DNA of 13,354 bases, taken from NCBI GenBank assembly GCA_002364555.1, contig DEYM01000108.1:1-13354 (forward strand), given 5' to 3'. Source of the stretch: Phycisphaerales bacterium UBA3158. GTDB taxonomy: Bacteria; Planctomycetota; Phycisphaerae; Phycisphaerales; SM1A02. The position numbers and the translations under genes are program-made. Below are positions 1 to 6,902 of this stretch, piece after piece. The notes beneath the pieces are model-generated. The model ran no database searches, had not been told where the DNA came from, and worked only from the letters and a program-made list of their open reading frames with translations. How positions within the stretch are numbered: position 1 is the first letter of the stretch; the number at the start of each line of letters is the position of its first letter.

Positions 1-2906
1 TCCTTCTCTTCCTCGATCGCCTTGATACGAGGCCAGAACTGGGAGTAGGTGGTCATCGCGGCTGCCTTGGCATCCTTGGACCCCTTCACCCATTTCTCGT
101 CGAAGTTCTCGATCTGCTCGAGGACGACCTCGGGAATGTCGGAGACACCGACTTTCTGACGGGTGGCCGGGTCGACCATCTCCGCTCCGAGCGTCTCGTT
201 CATTCGATCGATCATCTGCTTGAAGAGCTCGATGGCCTTCTCGTTCATTTCCTCTTCGTAGAGGCCCATCTCTTCCTTGAGCTTTGCCTTCTGTTCGTCA
301 TTGAGGTGCATGCGACGACTGAAGTGACGCGTATTGATGACGATTCCGCTGCTGCCAGCTGGAACATCAAGCGAGTCGTTCTTCACATCCTCACCAGCAC
401 GACCGAAGATCGCATGGAGAAGCTTCTCCTCGGGAGTCAGCTCGGACTTGCTCTTGGGGCTGACCTTGCCGACGAGGATGTCGCCAGGTCCCACGCGAGC
501 ACCTTCACGGATGATGCCGGTGTCGTTGAGATTCTTCAGCTGCTTCTCGGAGACATTCGGGATGTCGTCGGTGAATTCCTCGCGACCAAGCTTGGTGTCA
601 CGAACCTCCACATCGAATGATTCGATATGGACCGACGTCAGGACATCATCCTTGACCAGTCGTTCGGAGATGACGATGGCATCCTCGAAGTTGTAGCCGT
701 CGAAGGTGTTGAACGCGACCAGGGCATTCTTGCCGATGGCCAGTTCGCCGTCCTTCGTGGAGGAGCCGTCCGCGAGAATCTGTCCAGCTTCGACCTTCTG
801 GCCGAGTGAGATGATCGGGCTGTGCTTCTGGCAGGTCCGCTCATTGAGCTGGCGATGTGATTCCAGCAGGTACTCGTCGGCGTTGTCGATGATCACTCTT
901 TCGGAGTCGACGTAGGTGACTTCACCACCGCGTCGGGCCTTGATGATCATGCCTGAGAATTCACCGGCGACCCGTTCCATGCCTGTGGCCACCAGTGGTG
1001 GGTCGGCCTGAAGCAGTGGGACAGCCTGTCTCTGCATGTTCGATCCCATCAAGGCACGGTTCGCATCGTCATGCTCCAGGAAGGGGATCATGGCCGCCGA
1101 AACGCCCACGATCTGCTTGGGGGAGATGTCGATGTACTCGACCTCGTTGGCCGTGACCATGCTCAGGTCGCCATTGAGACGAGCGAGCACCTGTGGGTCG
1201 CTGATGCCACCCTTGTCGTCCAGCACGTCTGTCGTAGCCAGAACGGAAGTCATTTCCTGGTCGGCGCGAAGCAGTTCGATGTCGCCGGTGACCTTGCCGT
1301 TGGTGACCTTCTGATACGGCGTCAGGATGAAGCCGTACTCATCGATCTTGGCATAGATGCCAAGGGATGCGATCAGACCAATGTTGGTGCCTTCGGGTGT
1401 TTCAATCGGGCAGATTCGTCCATAGTGCGAGATATGGACGTCGCGTACCTCGAAACCGGCTCGCTTGCGATTGAGACCACCAGGTCCCAGTGCGGAGAGT
1501 CGTCTCTCATGAACGAGCATTGAAAGTGGGTTCGTCTGGTCGACGACCTGTGAGAGCTCGCTTCTTCCGAAGAAGAAGTCGATCGCACTGCTGATGGACT
1601 TGGAGTTGACGAGATCGGCGACCTTGCTCAGCTCACTTGGATCCTTGACGCTCATGCGTTCCTGGACGGTTCGACGGAGCTTCAGGAAGCCCTTTCGCAT
1701 TTCCTCGACAGCCAGTTCGTCAAGCGTTCGCAGACGACGGTTGCCCAGATGGTCGATGTCGTCGATGTGTGCCTTGTTTCGCTTGGCTCGCAGATCGAGC
1801 ATGTAGCGAATGACCGCGAGGAAGTCCTCTGCACGAATGTGCATGACATCCTCAGAGATGTCCATGTCGAACTTTCGGTTGATCCTAAAGCGACCGACCT
1901 TACCCAGACGATAGCGATTCTCGTCGAAGAACTTCTCCTTGAAGAGCGCCTTCGCCTTGTCGATCTGCGGTGGATTGCCTGGACGAAGTCGACCATAGAT
2001 GCGAAGCAGGGCGGCTTCATGCTCAGTCGAATTGGCATCGAAATCAAGACGTTCCATGGCCAAGGTGTTGAGGATGAGCGGGTCACCCGGATCCTGGACG
2101 ACACGAAGCTTCTTGATGGAGGAGGACTGGATGGCATCGATGGCATCCCCGATGGGGGCTCCGATGCGGCAGATCTCCTCACCCTCCTCATTGACTACCT
2201 GTTCGGCGGAATAATGCTCTGGAGTGAGGTTTTCGACCTTTACATCAACCACATCGTGGAAGAGTTCGAGGATCTTCTCCGTGGAGCTGAAGGTCTCCTC
2301 GAGTGCTCGCATGAAGACGGTTGCGGCGATCTTGGGAGACTGGTCGATTCGCATCGCCAGTACATCCTTCTTGGTCACCTCAAGCTCGATCCAGGAGCCT
2401 CGCTCCGGAATGATGCGTGCACTGTGCAGCGGTCGGTCACCCATGTCGGCGGCAATGCCGAAGTCGACACCGGGGGAGCGGTGCAACTGACTGACAATGA
2501 CGCGTTCAGCACCATTGACGATGAACTCTCCACCACCGAGCATGATCGGAATCTCGCCGAGGTAGATTTCCTCTTCGGCCATCTCCGACACGCCTTCGCG
2601 TATGAGCCTCACGGCCACCCGGAAGGGCATGCCGTAGGTCAATCTCAACTGCTTGCATTCGGTCGTCGTGTACCGAGCCTTGTCGAGGTCGTAGTAAAGG
2701 TATTCCAGTCTCATCGTGCCGTCGTACGACTCAATGGGGAATACCTCGCGAAGAAGGCTTTCGAGCCCAATGTTGGGATCGCGCTCCTCGCGTGGTTTAT
2801 CGAGCTGAATAAACCGGCTGTACGCATCCTGCTGGACCTGCGTCAATTCCGGTACGGGTATCGCGTCGCCGCGCTTTGAGAAGTCGCGGATATTCCTCGA
2901 GCTCAT
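1..2906 (-). CDS. rpoB: RNA polymerase beta subunit, partial (C-terminus beyond left edge)
   Basis: Catalytic beta subunit of DNA-directed RNA polymerase. It is open from ATG at 2906 to the left edge, giving 968 codons plus 2 bases. The N-terminus starts MSSRNIRDFSKRG and continues as standard beta. The rifampicin-region core is at about residues 446-473 (SELSQVVDQTNPLSMLVHER, then RLSALGPGG), followed by GFEVRDVH and ICPIETPEG. The conserved acidic pair in GYNFEDA is E741/D742, and TPEEKLLHAIFG starts at residue 824. From about residue 866 to the edge the sequence is a charged, helical-looking stretch. It matches the position of the E. coli beta insertion that follows TPEEKLLRAIFG, before the GDKMAGRHGNKG block, which lies outside the window. 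The start is supported by GAGGT 6 nt upstream. It is the last operon gene seen here; rpoC would be expected beyond the left edge. The identity is certain. Confidence 0.98.
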   Translation of the reverse strand, partial: MSSRNIRDFSKRGDAIPVPELTQVQQDAYSRFIQLDKPREERDPNIGLESLLREVFPIESYDGTMRLEYLYYDLDKARYTTTECKQLRLTYGMPFRVAVRLIREGVSEMAEEEIYLGEIPIMLGGGEFIVNGAERVIVSQLHRSPGVDFGIAADMGDRPLHSARIIPERGSWIELEVTKKDVLAMRIDQSPKIAATVFMRALEETFSSTEKILELFHDVVDVKVENLTPEHYSAEQVVNEEGEEICRIGAPIGDAIDAIQSSSIKKLRVVQDPGDPLILNTLAMERLDFDANSTEHEAALLRIYGRLRPGNPPQIDKAKALFKEKFFDENRYRLGKVGRFRINRKFDMDISEDVMHIRAEDFLAVIRYMLDLRAKRNKAHIDDIDHLGNRRLRTLDELAVEEMRKGFLKLRRTVQERMSVKDPSELSKVADLVNSKSISSAIDFFFGRSELSQVVDQTNPLSMLVHERRLSALGPGGLNRKRAGFEVRDVHISHYGRICPIETPEGTNIGLIASLGIYAKIDEYGFILTPYQKVTNGKVTGDIELLRADQEMTSVLATTDVLDDKGGISDPQVLARLNGDLSMVTANEVEYIDISPKQIVGVSAAMIPFLEHDDANRALMGSNMQRQAVPLLQADPPLVATGMERVAGEFSGMIIKARRGGEVTYVDSERVIIDNADEYLLESHRQLNERTCQKHSPIISLGQKVEAGQILADGSSTKDGELAIGKNALVAFNTFDGYNFEDAIVISERLVKDDVLTSVHIESFDVEVRDTKLGREEFTDDIPNVSEKQLKNLNDTGIIREGARVGPGDILVGKVSPKSKSELTPEEKLLHAIFGRAGEDVKNDSLDVPAGSSGIVINTRHFSRRMHLNDEQKAKLKEEMGLYEEEMNEKAIELFKQMIDRMNETLGAEMVDPATRQKVGVSDIPEVVLEQIENFDEKWVKGSKDAKAAAMTTYSQFWPRIKAIEEEK

Positions 2907-3036
2907 TCGCTTACCTCGATGGTTGCATAGGTACTTGGCGGTACTTTGCCAGGGACCTAAAGCATCCGGGTGAGTTCGTAGAGACAATTCAAATTGTTAA
3001 CGGTTACGCCGCCGAGCACTGGAGTCTAATCAGCCC

Positions 3037-3064
3037 TTGCCACCCCTTCAAGTGGGGTGAGCAA
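3037..3064 (-). promoter_or_regulatory. Second GC-rich hairpin in rplL-rpoB spacer
   Basis: CACCCC (3041-3046) pairs with GGGGTG (3054-3059) around a 7-nt loop. TTGC (3037-3040) and GCAA (3061-3064) extend the stem to 10 bp across one unpaired base at 3060. In the operon direction a T-run precedes the stem and no T-run follows, so it is not a classical terminator. On the plus strand it is followed by A residues, which also argues against a terminator. It may be part of an attenuation or processing structure. Confidence 0.45.
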
Positions 3065-3118
3065 AAACAATGCCGAATGGCCGGAATACCCGTACAAACA
3101 ACTAACAGGAGTGGGAAT

Positions 3119-3190
3119 AACGGGGCAATCGGCGGACTTCCCTGTGGAAAACTCTGGATGAGTTCCCGGGTTGGCCGCCGATTGCCCGTT
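3119..3190 (-). promoter_or_regulatory. Long hairpin immediately downstream of rplL
   Basis: The arms 3119-3135 (AACGGGGCAATCGGCGG on the plus strand) and 3175-3190 (CCGCCGATTGCCCGTT) are complementary over 16 bp, with a single bulged G. The 39-nt loop holds a smaller hairpin, AACTC at 3150-3154 pairing with GAGTT at 3160-3164. On the transcribed strand the structure starts 9 nt after the rplL stop. No U-run follows it, so it does not look like a simple intrinsic terminator. A partial attenuator, an RNase III-type processing site or a 3'-end stabiliser would fit. Confidence 0.6.
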
Positions 3191-3199
3191 CGTTGATTC

Positions 3200-3616
3200 C
3201 TACTTGATCTCGACGCCGCCGCCAGCTTCTTCCAGCTTGGCCTTGAGATCGTCGGCTTCTTCCTTCGAAGCCTTCTCCTTGATGGCCTTCGGGGCATTGT
3301 CGACGATTTCCTTGGCTTCCTTCAGACCCAGGCCTGTGGCCTCGCGGACAACCTTGATGACGGCGATCTTCTTGTCGCCAGCTGCTGTGAGAATGACGTC
3401 GAATTCGGTCTTCTCTTCCTCAGCACCCTCATCACCACCGCCGCCACCACCGGCAACCATAACGGCGCCACCAGCTGCAGGCTCGATGTCATAGGTGTCC
3501 TTCATGTAGTCGGCGAGGTCAACGGCTTCCTTCAGAGTAAGGCCGGCCATTTCGTCTCCGAGCTTGGAGATCTTTGCTTCGAAAGTCTTGCTTTCTGCTA
3601 CTGCTTCTTCGGACAT
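3200..3616 (-). CDS. rplL: 50S ribosomal protein L7/L12
   Basis: This is the stalk protein that recruits translational GTPases to the ribosome; dimers bind the C-terminal helix of L10. The frame gives 138 aa, slightly longer than the usual 120-130. Residues 1-47 are the N-terminal dimerisation domain (LTLKEAVDLADYMKD). Residues 49-69 are a flexible hinge, here very glycine-rich (AGGGGGGDEG) and then acidic. Residues 70-138 are the globular C-terminal domain, with the factor-binding signature IKVVREATGLGLKEAK. It ends GGGVEIK with a TAG stop. The start ATG at 3616 has only a weak purine-rich Shine-Dalgarno (AAGAGATGAG) and an A-rich stretch before it. It lies 110 nt after rplJ and 293 nt before rpoB in the same operon. 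Higher expression than its neighbours would be expected from its stoichiometry, but no promoter is obvious. Confidence 0.98.
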   Translation of the reverse strand: MSEEAVAESKTFEAKISKLGDEMAGLTLKEAVDLADYMKDTYDIEPAAGGAVMVAGGGGGGDEGAEEEKTEFDVILTAAGDKKIAVIKVVREATGLGLKEAKEIVDNAPKAIKEKASKEEADDLKAKLEEAGGGVEIK

Positions 3617-3659
3617 GGTTTTTTTCTCATCTCTTGTTATCTGACATGCAGTTCAGAGG

Positions 3660-3677
3660 AGCCGTCGCACGGCTTTT
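3660..3677 (+). terminator. Small hairpin plus T-run in rplJ-rplL spacer (plus-strand sense)
   Basis: AGCCGT (3660-3665), a 3-nt loop and ACGGCT (3669-3674) form a 6-bp stem. Four T residues follow on the plus strand, the first of them paired in the stem. It is oriented against the operon, so it could only terminate antisense transcripts; on the operon strand it is just a small hairpin preceded by A residues. The stem is short, so the terminator call is weak. Confidence 0.2.
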
Positions 3678-3726
3678 AACCCACAGAGGGCCAGTGTTCT
3701 GCGGTAGTCCAATGGGGTACTTCGAA

Positions 3727-4272
3727 TCAGTCGACCTTTTCGATGGTCTTGCCATCTTCCAGGCGTTCCTGAATTTCCTTCACGATCGCCAGAAGTCTGG
3801 AGCCAGGGCTCTTGACCGCGCCGACCAGGTTTCGACCGGGGCTCAGCACAAGCTGAACAGCCGTGGCCTGTGCCTCTTCTCGGGTCGGGAACTTACTCAG
3901 TGCCTTGACGCCTGCCTCGCCGTCGAAATACAGGCCGTCTAGGATGGCACCCTTCAGATCAAGATCGTTGATCTTCTTGGCCCAATCGACCAGCTCTCGA
4001 GCGACATCGACAACGGATTCGCCGCCGTAACACAAGGCTGAAGGACCATTTAGGGCTTCTTTAAGCCCTTCAAGACCTGAATCCTTGAAAGCGTCCTTCG
4101 CAAGGGAATTGCGAATGACAGTGATGCGGATGTCCTTCTTCAGCAGTCCCAGCCTCAACTCGTTGTTGGAGTTGGCAGTAATGCCTCGGATGTCAATCAG
4201 GAGGGCATCGGAGACACCGTCGAAACGGCGCTGATACTCCTGAACAATCATTTCTTTCATTGGGCGACTCAT
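3727..4272 (-). CDS. rplJ: 50S ribosomal protein L10
   Basis: L10 anchors the L7/L12 dimers to 23S rRNA and L11 at the base of the ribosomal stalk. It is 181 aa, close to the family length of 165-180. The N-terminus MSRPMKEMIVQEY and the segments LLIDIRGITANSNNELR (about 24-40), IRITVIRNSLAKDAF (about 48-62) and GPSALCYGGE (about 76-85) are typical of L10. The C-terminal helix that docks L7/L12 spans about 157-181. A longer frame reaches back to 4320, but ATG at 4272 is preferred. It follows GGAGGTGG by about 9 nt and makes a 4-nt ATGA overlap with the rplA stop, so the two genes are probably translationally coupled. In E. coli L10 represses its own mRNA. I could not identify a specific L10 leader here. 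Confidence 0.97.
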   Translation of the reverse strand: MSRPMKEMIVQEYQRRFDGVSDALLIDIRGITANSNNELRLGLLKKDIRITVIRNSLAKDAFKDSGLEGLKEALNGPSALCYGGESVVDVARELVDWAKKINDLDLKGAILDGLYFDGEAGVKALSKFPTREEAQATAVQLVLSPGRNLVGAVKSPGSRLLAIVKEIQERLEDGKTIEKVD

Positions 4273-5015
4273 GAGACTGCCACCTCCACCCCGGGGGTCA
4301 TTGTGCCCGAGATTACGCACCTCTTGATGTAAATGCCCTTGGTCGAAGCAGGGCGAATCTTGTCGATGGTGTTCATGAAGTGCTCAAGATTTTCAACCAG
4401 GTTCTCACTGGAGAAGCTCATCTTCCCAACGATCGCATGGATGTTTCCACCTTCGTCATTTCTGTATTCGGCTTTACCCGCAGCAAATTCAGCAACTGCC
4501 GTCTCGGCGTCAGGTGTGACCGTGCCGGCCTTTGGTGAAGGCATGAGGCCCTTGGGCCCCAGGACACGACCAAGCTGACCAACGACCCGCATCATGTCGG
4601 GGGAGGCAATGGCGACATCGAAGTCGAACCAGCCTTCGGTAATCTTCTTGGCCAGGTCATCACTGCCGGCTTCCACGGCTCCGGCTGCTTTCATGGCCTC
4701 GACCTTGTCATCAGTGCAGAAGCAGATGACTCTCGCAGATCGACCGATTCCGTTGGGCATGGTCAGGGCTCCGCGGAGCTGCTGATCGGCCTGCTTTGGA
4801 TCGATTCCAAGATGGACGCAGCATTCGACGGTTTGATCGAACTTAGTCTGTTTAAAGGACTTAAGTGCGTCAACAGCCTCTTTAATGGGCCTGGCCTGCT
4901 GAGCTTCAAGGCTCATCGCTGAGTTGGTGGCACGCCTCTTTGAGGCCTGCTTTCGACGGCGACGATGGAGCCTTGCTGGATAGGTGCTTTCAGTTGTGGT
5001 GTTTTCTGTCGTCAT
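4269..5015 (-). CDS. rplA: 50S ribosomal protein L1
   Basis: L1 is the mobile L1-stalk protein that helps deacylated tRNA leave the E site. In many bacteria it also represses the L11-L1 mRNA. The protein is 248 aa, longer than the usual 225-235. The extra length is an N-terminal segment rich in Thr/Ser then Arg/Lys (residues 1-35, including LHRRRRKQASKRR) before the canonical start of the fold at about PIKEAVDAL. Recognisable blocks are LGIDPKQADQQLRG (about 69-82), MPNGIGRSARV (86-96) and the family signature GPKGLMPSPKAGTVTPD (about 153-169). The C-terminus has IRPASTKGIYIKR. Start ATG at 5015 has GGAGG about 10 nt upstream, within the end of rplK, and sits 5 nt after the rplK stop. Its own stop overlaps the rplJ start. 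Confidence 0.97.
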   Translation of the reverse strand: MTTENTTTESTYPARLHRRRRKQASKRRATNSAMSLEAQQARPIKEAVDALKSFKQTKFDQTVECCVHLGIDPKQADQQLRGALTMPNGIGRSARVICFCTDDKVEAMKAAGAVEAGSDDLAKKITEGWFDFDVAIASPDMMRVVGQLGRVLGPKGLMPSPKAGTVTPDAETAVAEFAAGKAEYRNDEGGNIHAIVGKMSFSSENLVENLEHFMNTIDKIRPASTKGIYIKRCVISGTMTPGVEVAVS

Positions 5016-5020
5016 AGTGA

Positions 5021-5449
5021 TCAGCCCTCCACCACGATGCCCATGGAACGGGCGGTGCCTTCAATGAGTCGCATCGCGGATTCCACGGTACCTGCATTGA
5101 GATCTTCCATTTTCTCTTCGGCGATCGCTCGAACCTGATCAGAGGTGACCTTGCCGACCTTTTCAGCCTGAGGGACGCCAGAGCCCTTTTCAACACCTGC
5201 TGCCTCTTTCAGAAGGGCTGAAGCAGGTGAGGACTTGATGACGAAATCAAAGGACCGATCCTTGTACAAGGTGACGACACAGCCGACGACCTTGCCGTTG
5301 AGGTCCTTGGTTCGTTCATTGAATGCCTGAATGAACTGGCCTGGGTTGATGCCATTGGCACCCAGAGCAGGTCCTAGCGGGGGGGCTGGCGTGGCCTTGC
5401 CTCCCGGGGCTACGATTTTGAATGATTTTTCAATCGGCTTCTTGGCCAT
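5021..5449 (-). CDS. rplK: 50S ribosomal protein L11
   Basis: L11 is part of the GTPase-associated centre at the stalk base. It binds 23S rRNA near helices 43/44 and is required for full RelA activation. It is 142 aa, the normal length. The N-terminal domain has the proline-rich loop PAPPLGPALGANGIN (about 21-35), which contacts the thiostrepton-site rRNA, then FIQAFNERTKDL. The linker segment is SSPASALLKEAAG (73-85). The C-terminal rRNA-binding domain contains VGKVTSDQVRAIAEEKMEDL (98-117) and GTARSMGI. The frame stays open upstream to 5584, but ATG at 5449 begins the conserved MAKKPIEK and has AGGAGG just upstream. It is the first gene of the operon seen here. secE and nusG, its usual upstream neighbours, are absent from this position. 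Confidence 0.98.
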   Translation of the reverse strand: MAKKPIEKSFKIVAPGGKATPAPPLGPALGANGINPGQFIQAFNERTKDLNGKVVGCVVTLYKDRSFDFVIKSSPASALLKEAAGVEKGSGVPQAEKVGKVTSDQVRAIAEEKMEDLNAGTVESAMRLIEGTARSMGIVVEG

Positions 5450-5533
5450 GGAACCTCCTGCCTCCCACCTCTTCGATTCGGTGCCCGGCCAATGGGCTCC
5501 CGTGAGAAGTGGTATATCGGCGCAAATTGTTCG

Positions 5534-5553
5534 AAAACGGGCCCCAACGGGCC
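5534..5553 (-). promoter_or_regulatory. Short GC hairpin with T-run in rplK leader
   Basis: On the minus strand GGCCC (5553-5549), loop GTTG, GGGCC (5544-5540) is followed by CG and TTTT (5537-5534). It sits just after the predicted transcription start. The stem is only 5 bp but all G-C. It could be a weak attenuator or part of an L1-binding leader, or it could be chance. Confidence 0.25.
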
Positions 5554-5562
5554 GAGCCGAGC

Positions 5563-5590
5563 ATTGTAGATAAATCGGAAGCAATTACAA
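5563..5590 (-). promoter_or_regulatory. Candidate promoter of the rplK operon
   Basis: On the minus strand, TTGTAA (5585-5590, 4 of 6 to TTGACA) and TACAAT (5563-5568, 5 of 6 to TATAAT) are separated by 16 nt in an AT-rich patch. Transcription would begin near 5556, giving a leader of roughly 107 nt before the rplK ATG. It is the best sigma-70-like match I found by eye on this strand, but promoter rules in this lineage are uncertain. Confidence 0.4.
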
Positions 5591-5848
5591 GTACCGGTCC
5601 TGGGTGCCATGTCCACACCACGCCGATACGGGCTGATATCCTGCCCAAACTCGCCAAGGAGTTGAAAATTGGCCTCACTGCTGACTACTTCTGGACCAAA
5701 TGATGGGAATTCTGCACGATCAAGGGCGTTGCCTTGGCCTGGCGAAAAGACGACTGCACCATTCATGGCGTGAGGATCGAATGGGTACCGACACCTAGAG
5801 TCCACGACCTGATCCGATAACCACTTCTTAACAACAGGTCGTCTCGAT

Positions 5849-6889
5849 ATGGCACTGATACTTGGGATTGAAAGCAGTTGTGACGAAACCGCTGCAGCCG
5901 TCGTTCGTGATGGATGCGAGGTTCTTTCCAACGTCGTCGCGACCCAGCACGAGCTCCATGAACGGTATTCGGGTGTAGTTCCAGAGATCGCCTCTCGAGC
6001 TCATCTCGAGCGGATTCTTCCTGTGATCAAGGATTGTCTGGATGAGGCGTCTATCCGACTGGATGACGTCGATGCCATTGCAGTGGGGCATGAGCCGGGA
6101 TTGATCGGTTCTCTACTGGTGGGCCTTGGTGCCGCGAAGGCCCTGGCCTGGTCGACTGGACTGCCGCTCATCGGAGTGAATCATGTCTGGGCTCATCTGT
6201 GGTCTCCTTGTCTGGAGAAGCACTCGATCGAGTTTCCCGCATTGGGACTCGTGGCTTCCGGTGGACACACCGCGATATATCTCCTCGAAAGCCCGACGCG
6301 AATGCAGGTCATCGGCTCGACCATTGACGATGCCATCGGGGAAGCCTTCGACAAGGCCGCCACGATCCTCGAGGCGGGCTACCCGGGTGGGCCGGCCATC
6401 GAAGCACTGGCCACCGTGGGTGATCCGGAGGCCATGAAGCTGCCTGTGGCCAGGCTGGGTGAGACCCTGGACTTTTCCTTCAGTGGACTCAAGACGGCAC
6501 TGCTCTATGGAGTTCGAGGTCGACCGGAAGGTCGTGGTCGCAACGTGACGTATCCTCGAAGCATCAGTGATCTTCAGCAGTCGCAGCGAGCGGATGCCGC
6601 CGCTTCATTTCAGAAGGCCGCGGTCACCGCCATCGTCCGCAATCTCAGACGTGCATTGGAAAGGCATGAGGTGCGAACGCTGCTCGCCGGTGGCGGTGTG
6701 ACGGCCAACACCTCGCTTCGTCGGGGTCTTGTTGAAGTGGCGACGGCTCATTCGATCGAGCTTCGTCTGGCCGAGCCGGCATACTGTGTCGACAACGCGG
6801 CCATGATCGCAGGGCTCGGTGATGCGCTTCATGCCGATGGAATCAGGCATGGAATGGATCTGGCGGCGGCAGCTCGTGTCGCGCATTGA
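5849..6889 (+). CDS. tsaD: tRNA N6-threonylcarbamoyladenosine (t6A37) transferase TsaD
   Basis: TsaD transfers threonylcarbamoyl from TC-AMP to A37 of ANN-decoding tRNAs, working with TsaB and TsaE in the cytoplasm. It is 346 aa, the normal length. The ASKHA-fold motifs are in order: LGIESSCDETAAAVV (5-19), the helix SRAHLERILP, the metal-binding pair H112/H116 in NHVWAH, SGGHT (137-141), STIDDAIGEAFDKAA (157-171), GYPGGPAIE (178-186), FSFSGLKTA (209-217), GGGVTANTSLR (281-291), and the metal-ligand aspartate D315 in CVDNAAMIA. The usual GPGL loop reads HEPGL (81-85), a change I associate with planctomycete homologues (inference). ATG at 5849 starts the conserved N-terminus; only a weak AGGT lies upstream. 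It is divergent from rplK and followed 13 nt later by a GGQ-domain gene, probably co-transcribed. Confidence 0.97.
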   Translation: MALILGIESSCDETAAAVVRDGCEVLSNVVATQHELHERYSGVVPEIASRAHLERILPVIKDCLDEASIRLDDVDAIAVGHEPGLIGSLLVGLGAAKALAWSTGLPLIGVNHVWAHLWSPCLEKHSIEFPALGLVASGGHTAIYLLESPTRMQVIGSTIDDAIGEAFDKAATILEAGYPGGPAIEALATVGDPEAMKLPVARLGETLDFSFSGLKTALLYGVRGRPEGRGRNVTYPRSISDLQQSQRADAAASFQKAAVTAIVRNLRRALERHEVRTLLAGGGVTANTSLRRGLVEVATAHSIELRLAEPAYCVDNAAMIAGLGDALHADGIRHGMDLAAAARVAH

Positions 6890-6902
6890 TAGGCTGTCCT
6901 CC

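Larger units (their letters stand above)
2907..3199 (-). other. 293-nt structured rplL-rpoB spacer
   Basis: This non-coding spacer lies between the rplL stop and the rpoB start. In transcription order it holds a long hairpin just after rplL (3119-3190), a second GC-rich hairpin (3037-3064), an AT-rich palindrome (2984-2997), and finally the rpoB ribosome-binding site GAGGT. The open frames over it have no recognisable protein features. In E. coli the equivalent spacer carries an attenuator and an RNase III site that lower rpoBC expression relative to ribosomal proteins. A similar role here is inference. Confidence 0.6.
5450..5848. other. Divergent intergenic region between rplK and tsaD
   Basis: About 400 nt separate the two divergent starts. 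The frames over it on either strand look non-coding and match no recognised family. I searched the minus strand for nusG, secE or tRNA-Trp, which often precede rplK, and found none. What it does hold is a candidate minus-strand promoter (5563-5590), a short GC hairpin in the predicted rplK leader (5540-5553), and the strong rplK ribosome-binding site AGGAGG. No convincing sigma-70-like promoter for tsaD was found on the plus strand. Confidence 0.6.

Noticed and set aside
1749..2879. A 376-codon plus-strand open frame
   Set aside because: It lies entirely antisense to rpoB, whose translation is unmistakable. The predicted protein shows no family features, and long antisense frames are common opposite such genes.
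3037..3064. Hairpin in the rplL-rpoB spacer as an intrinsic terminator
   Set aside because: No U-run follows the stem on the operon strand. The T-run lies before it, and on the plus strand A residues follow.
5450..5500. T-loop-like TTCGATTC followed by GCCCGGCCA, suggesting a tRNA 3' end
   Set aside because: The T-stem does not pair with a 7-nt loop, and the required 5' half would fall inside the rplK coding start with no acceptor or anticodon arms.
5410..5931. Minus-strand 173-codon frame and plus-strand 64-codon frame (5509-5703) in the rplK-tsaD gap
   Set aside because: Neither resembles SecE (no membrane helix), NusG or any known small protein. One overlaps rplK and tsaD coding sequence, the other overlaps the candidate promoter.
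6819..6902. Upstream in-frame starts for the GGQ protein, giving 201 aa
   Set aside because: The extra 28 residues overlap the tsaD 3' end and look like out-of-frame tsaD sequence, not a release-factor N-terminus.
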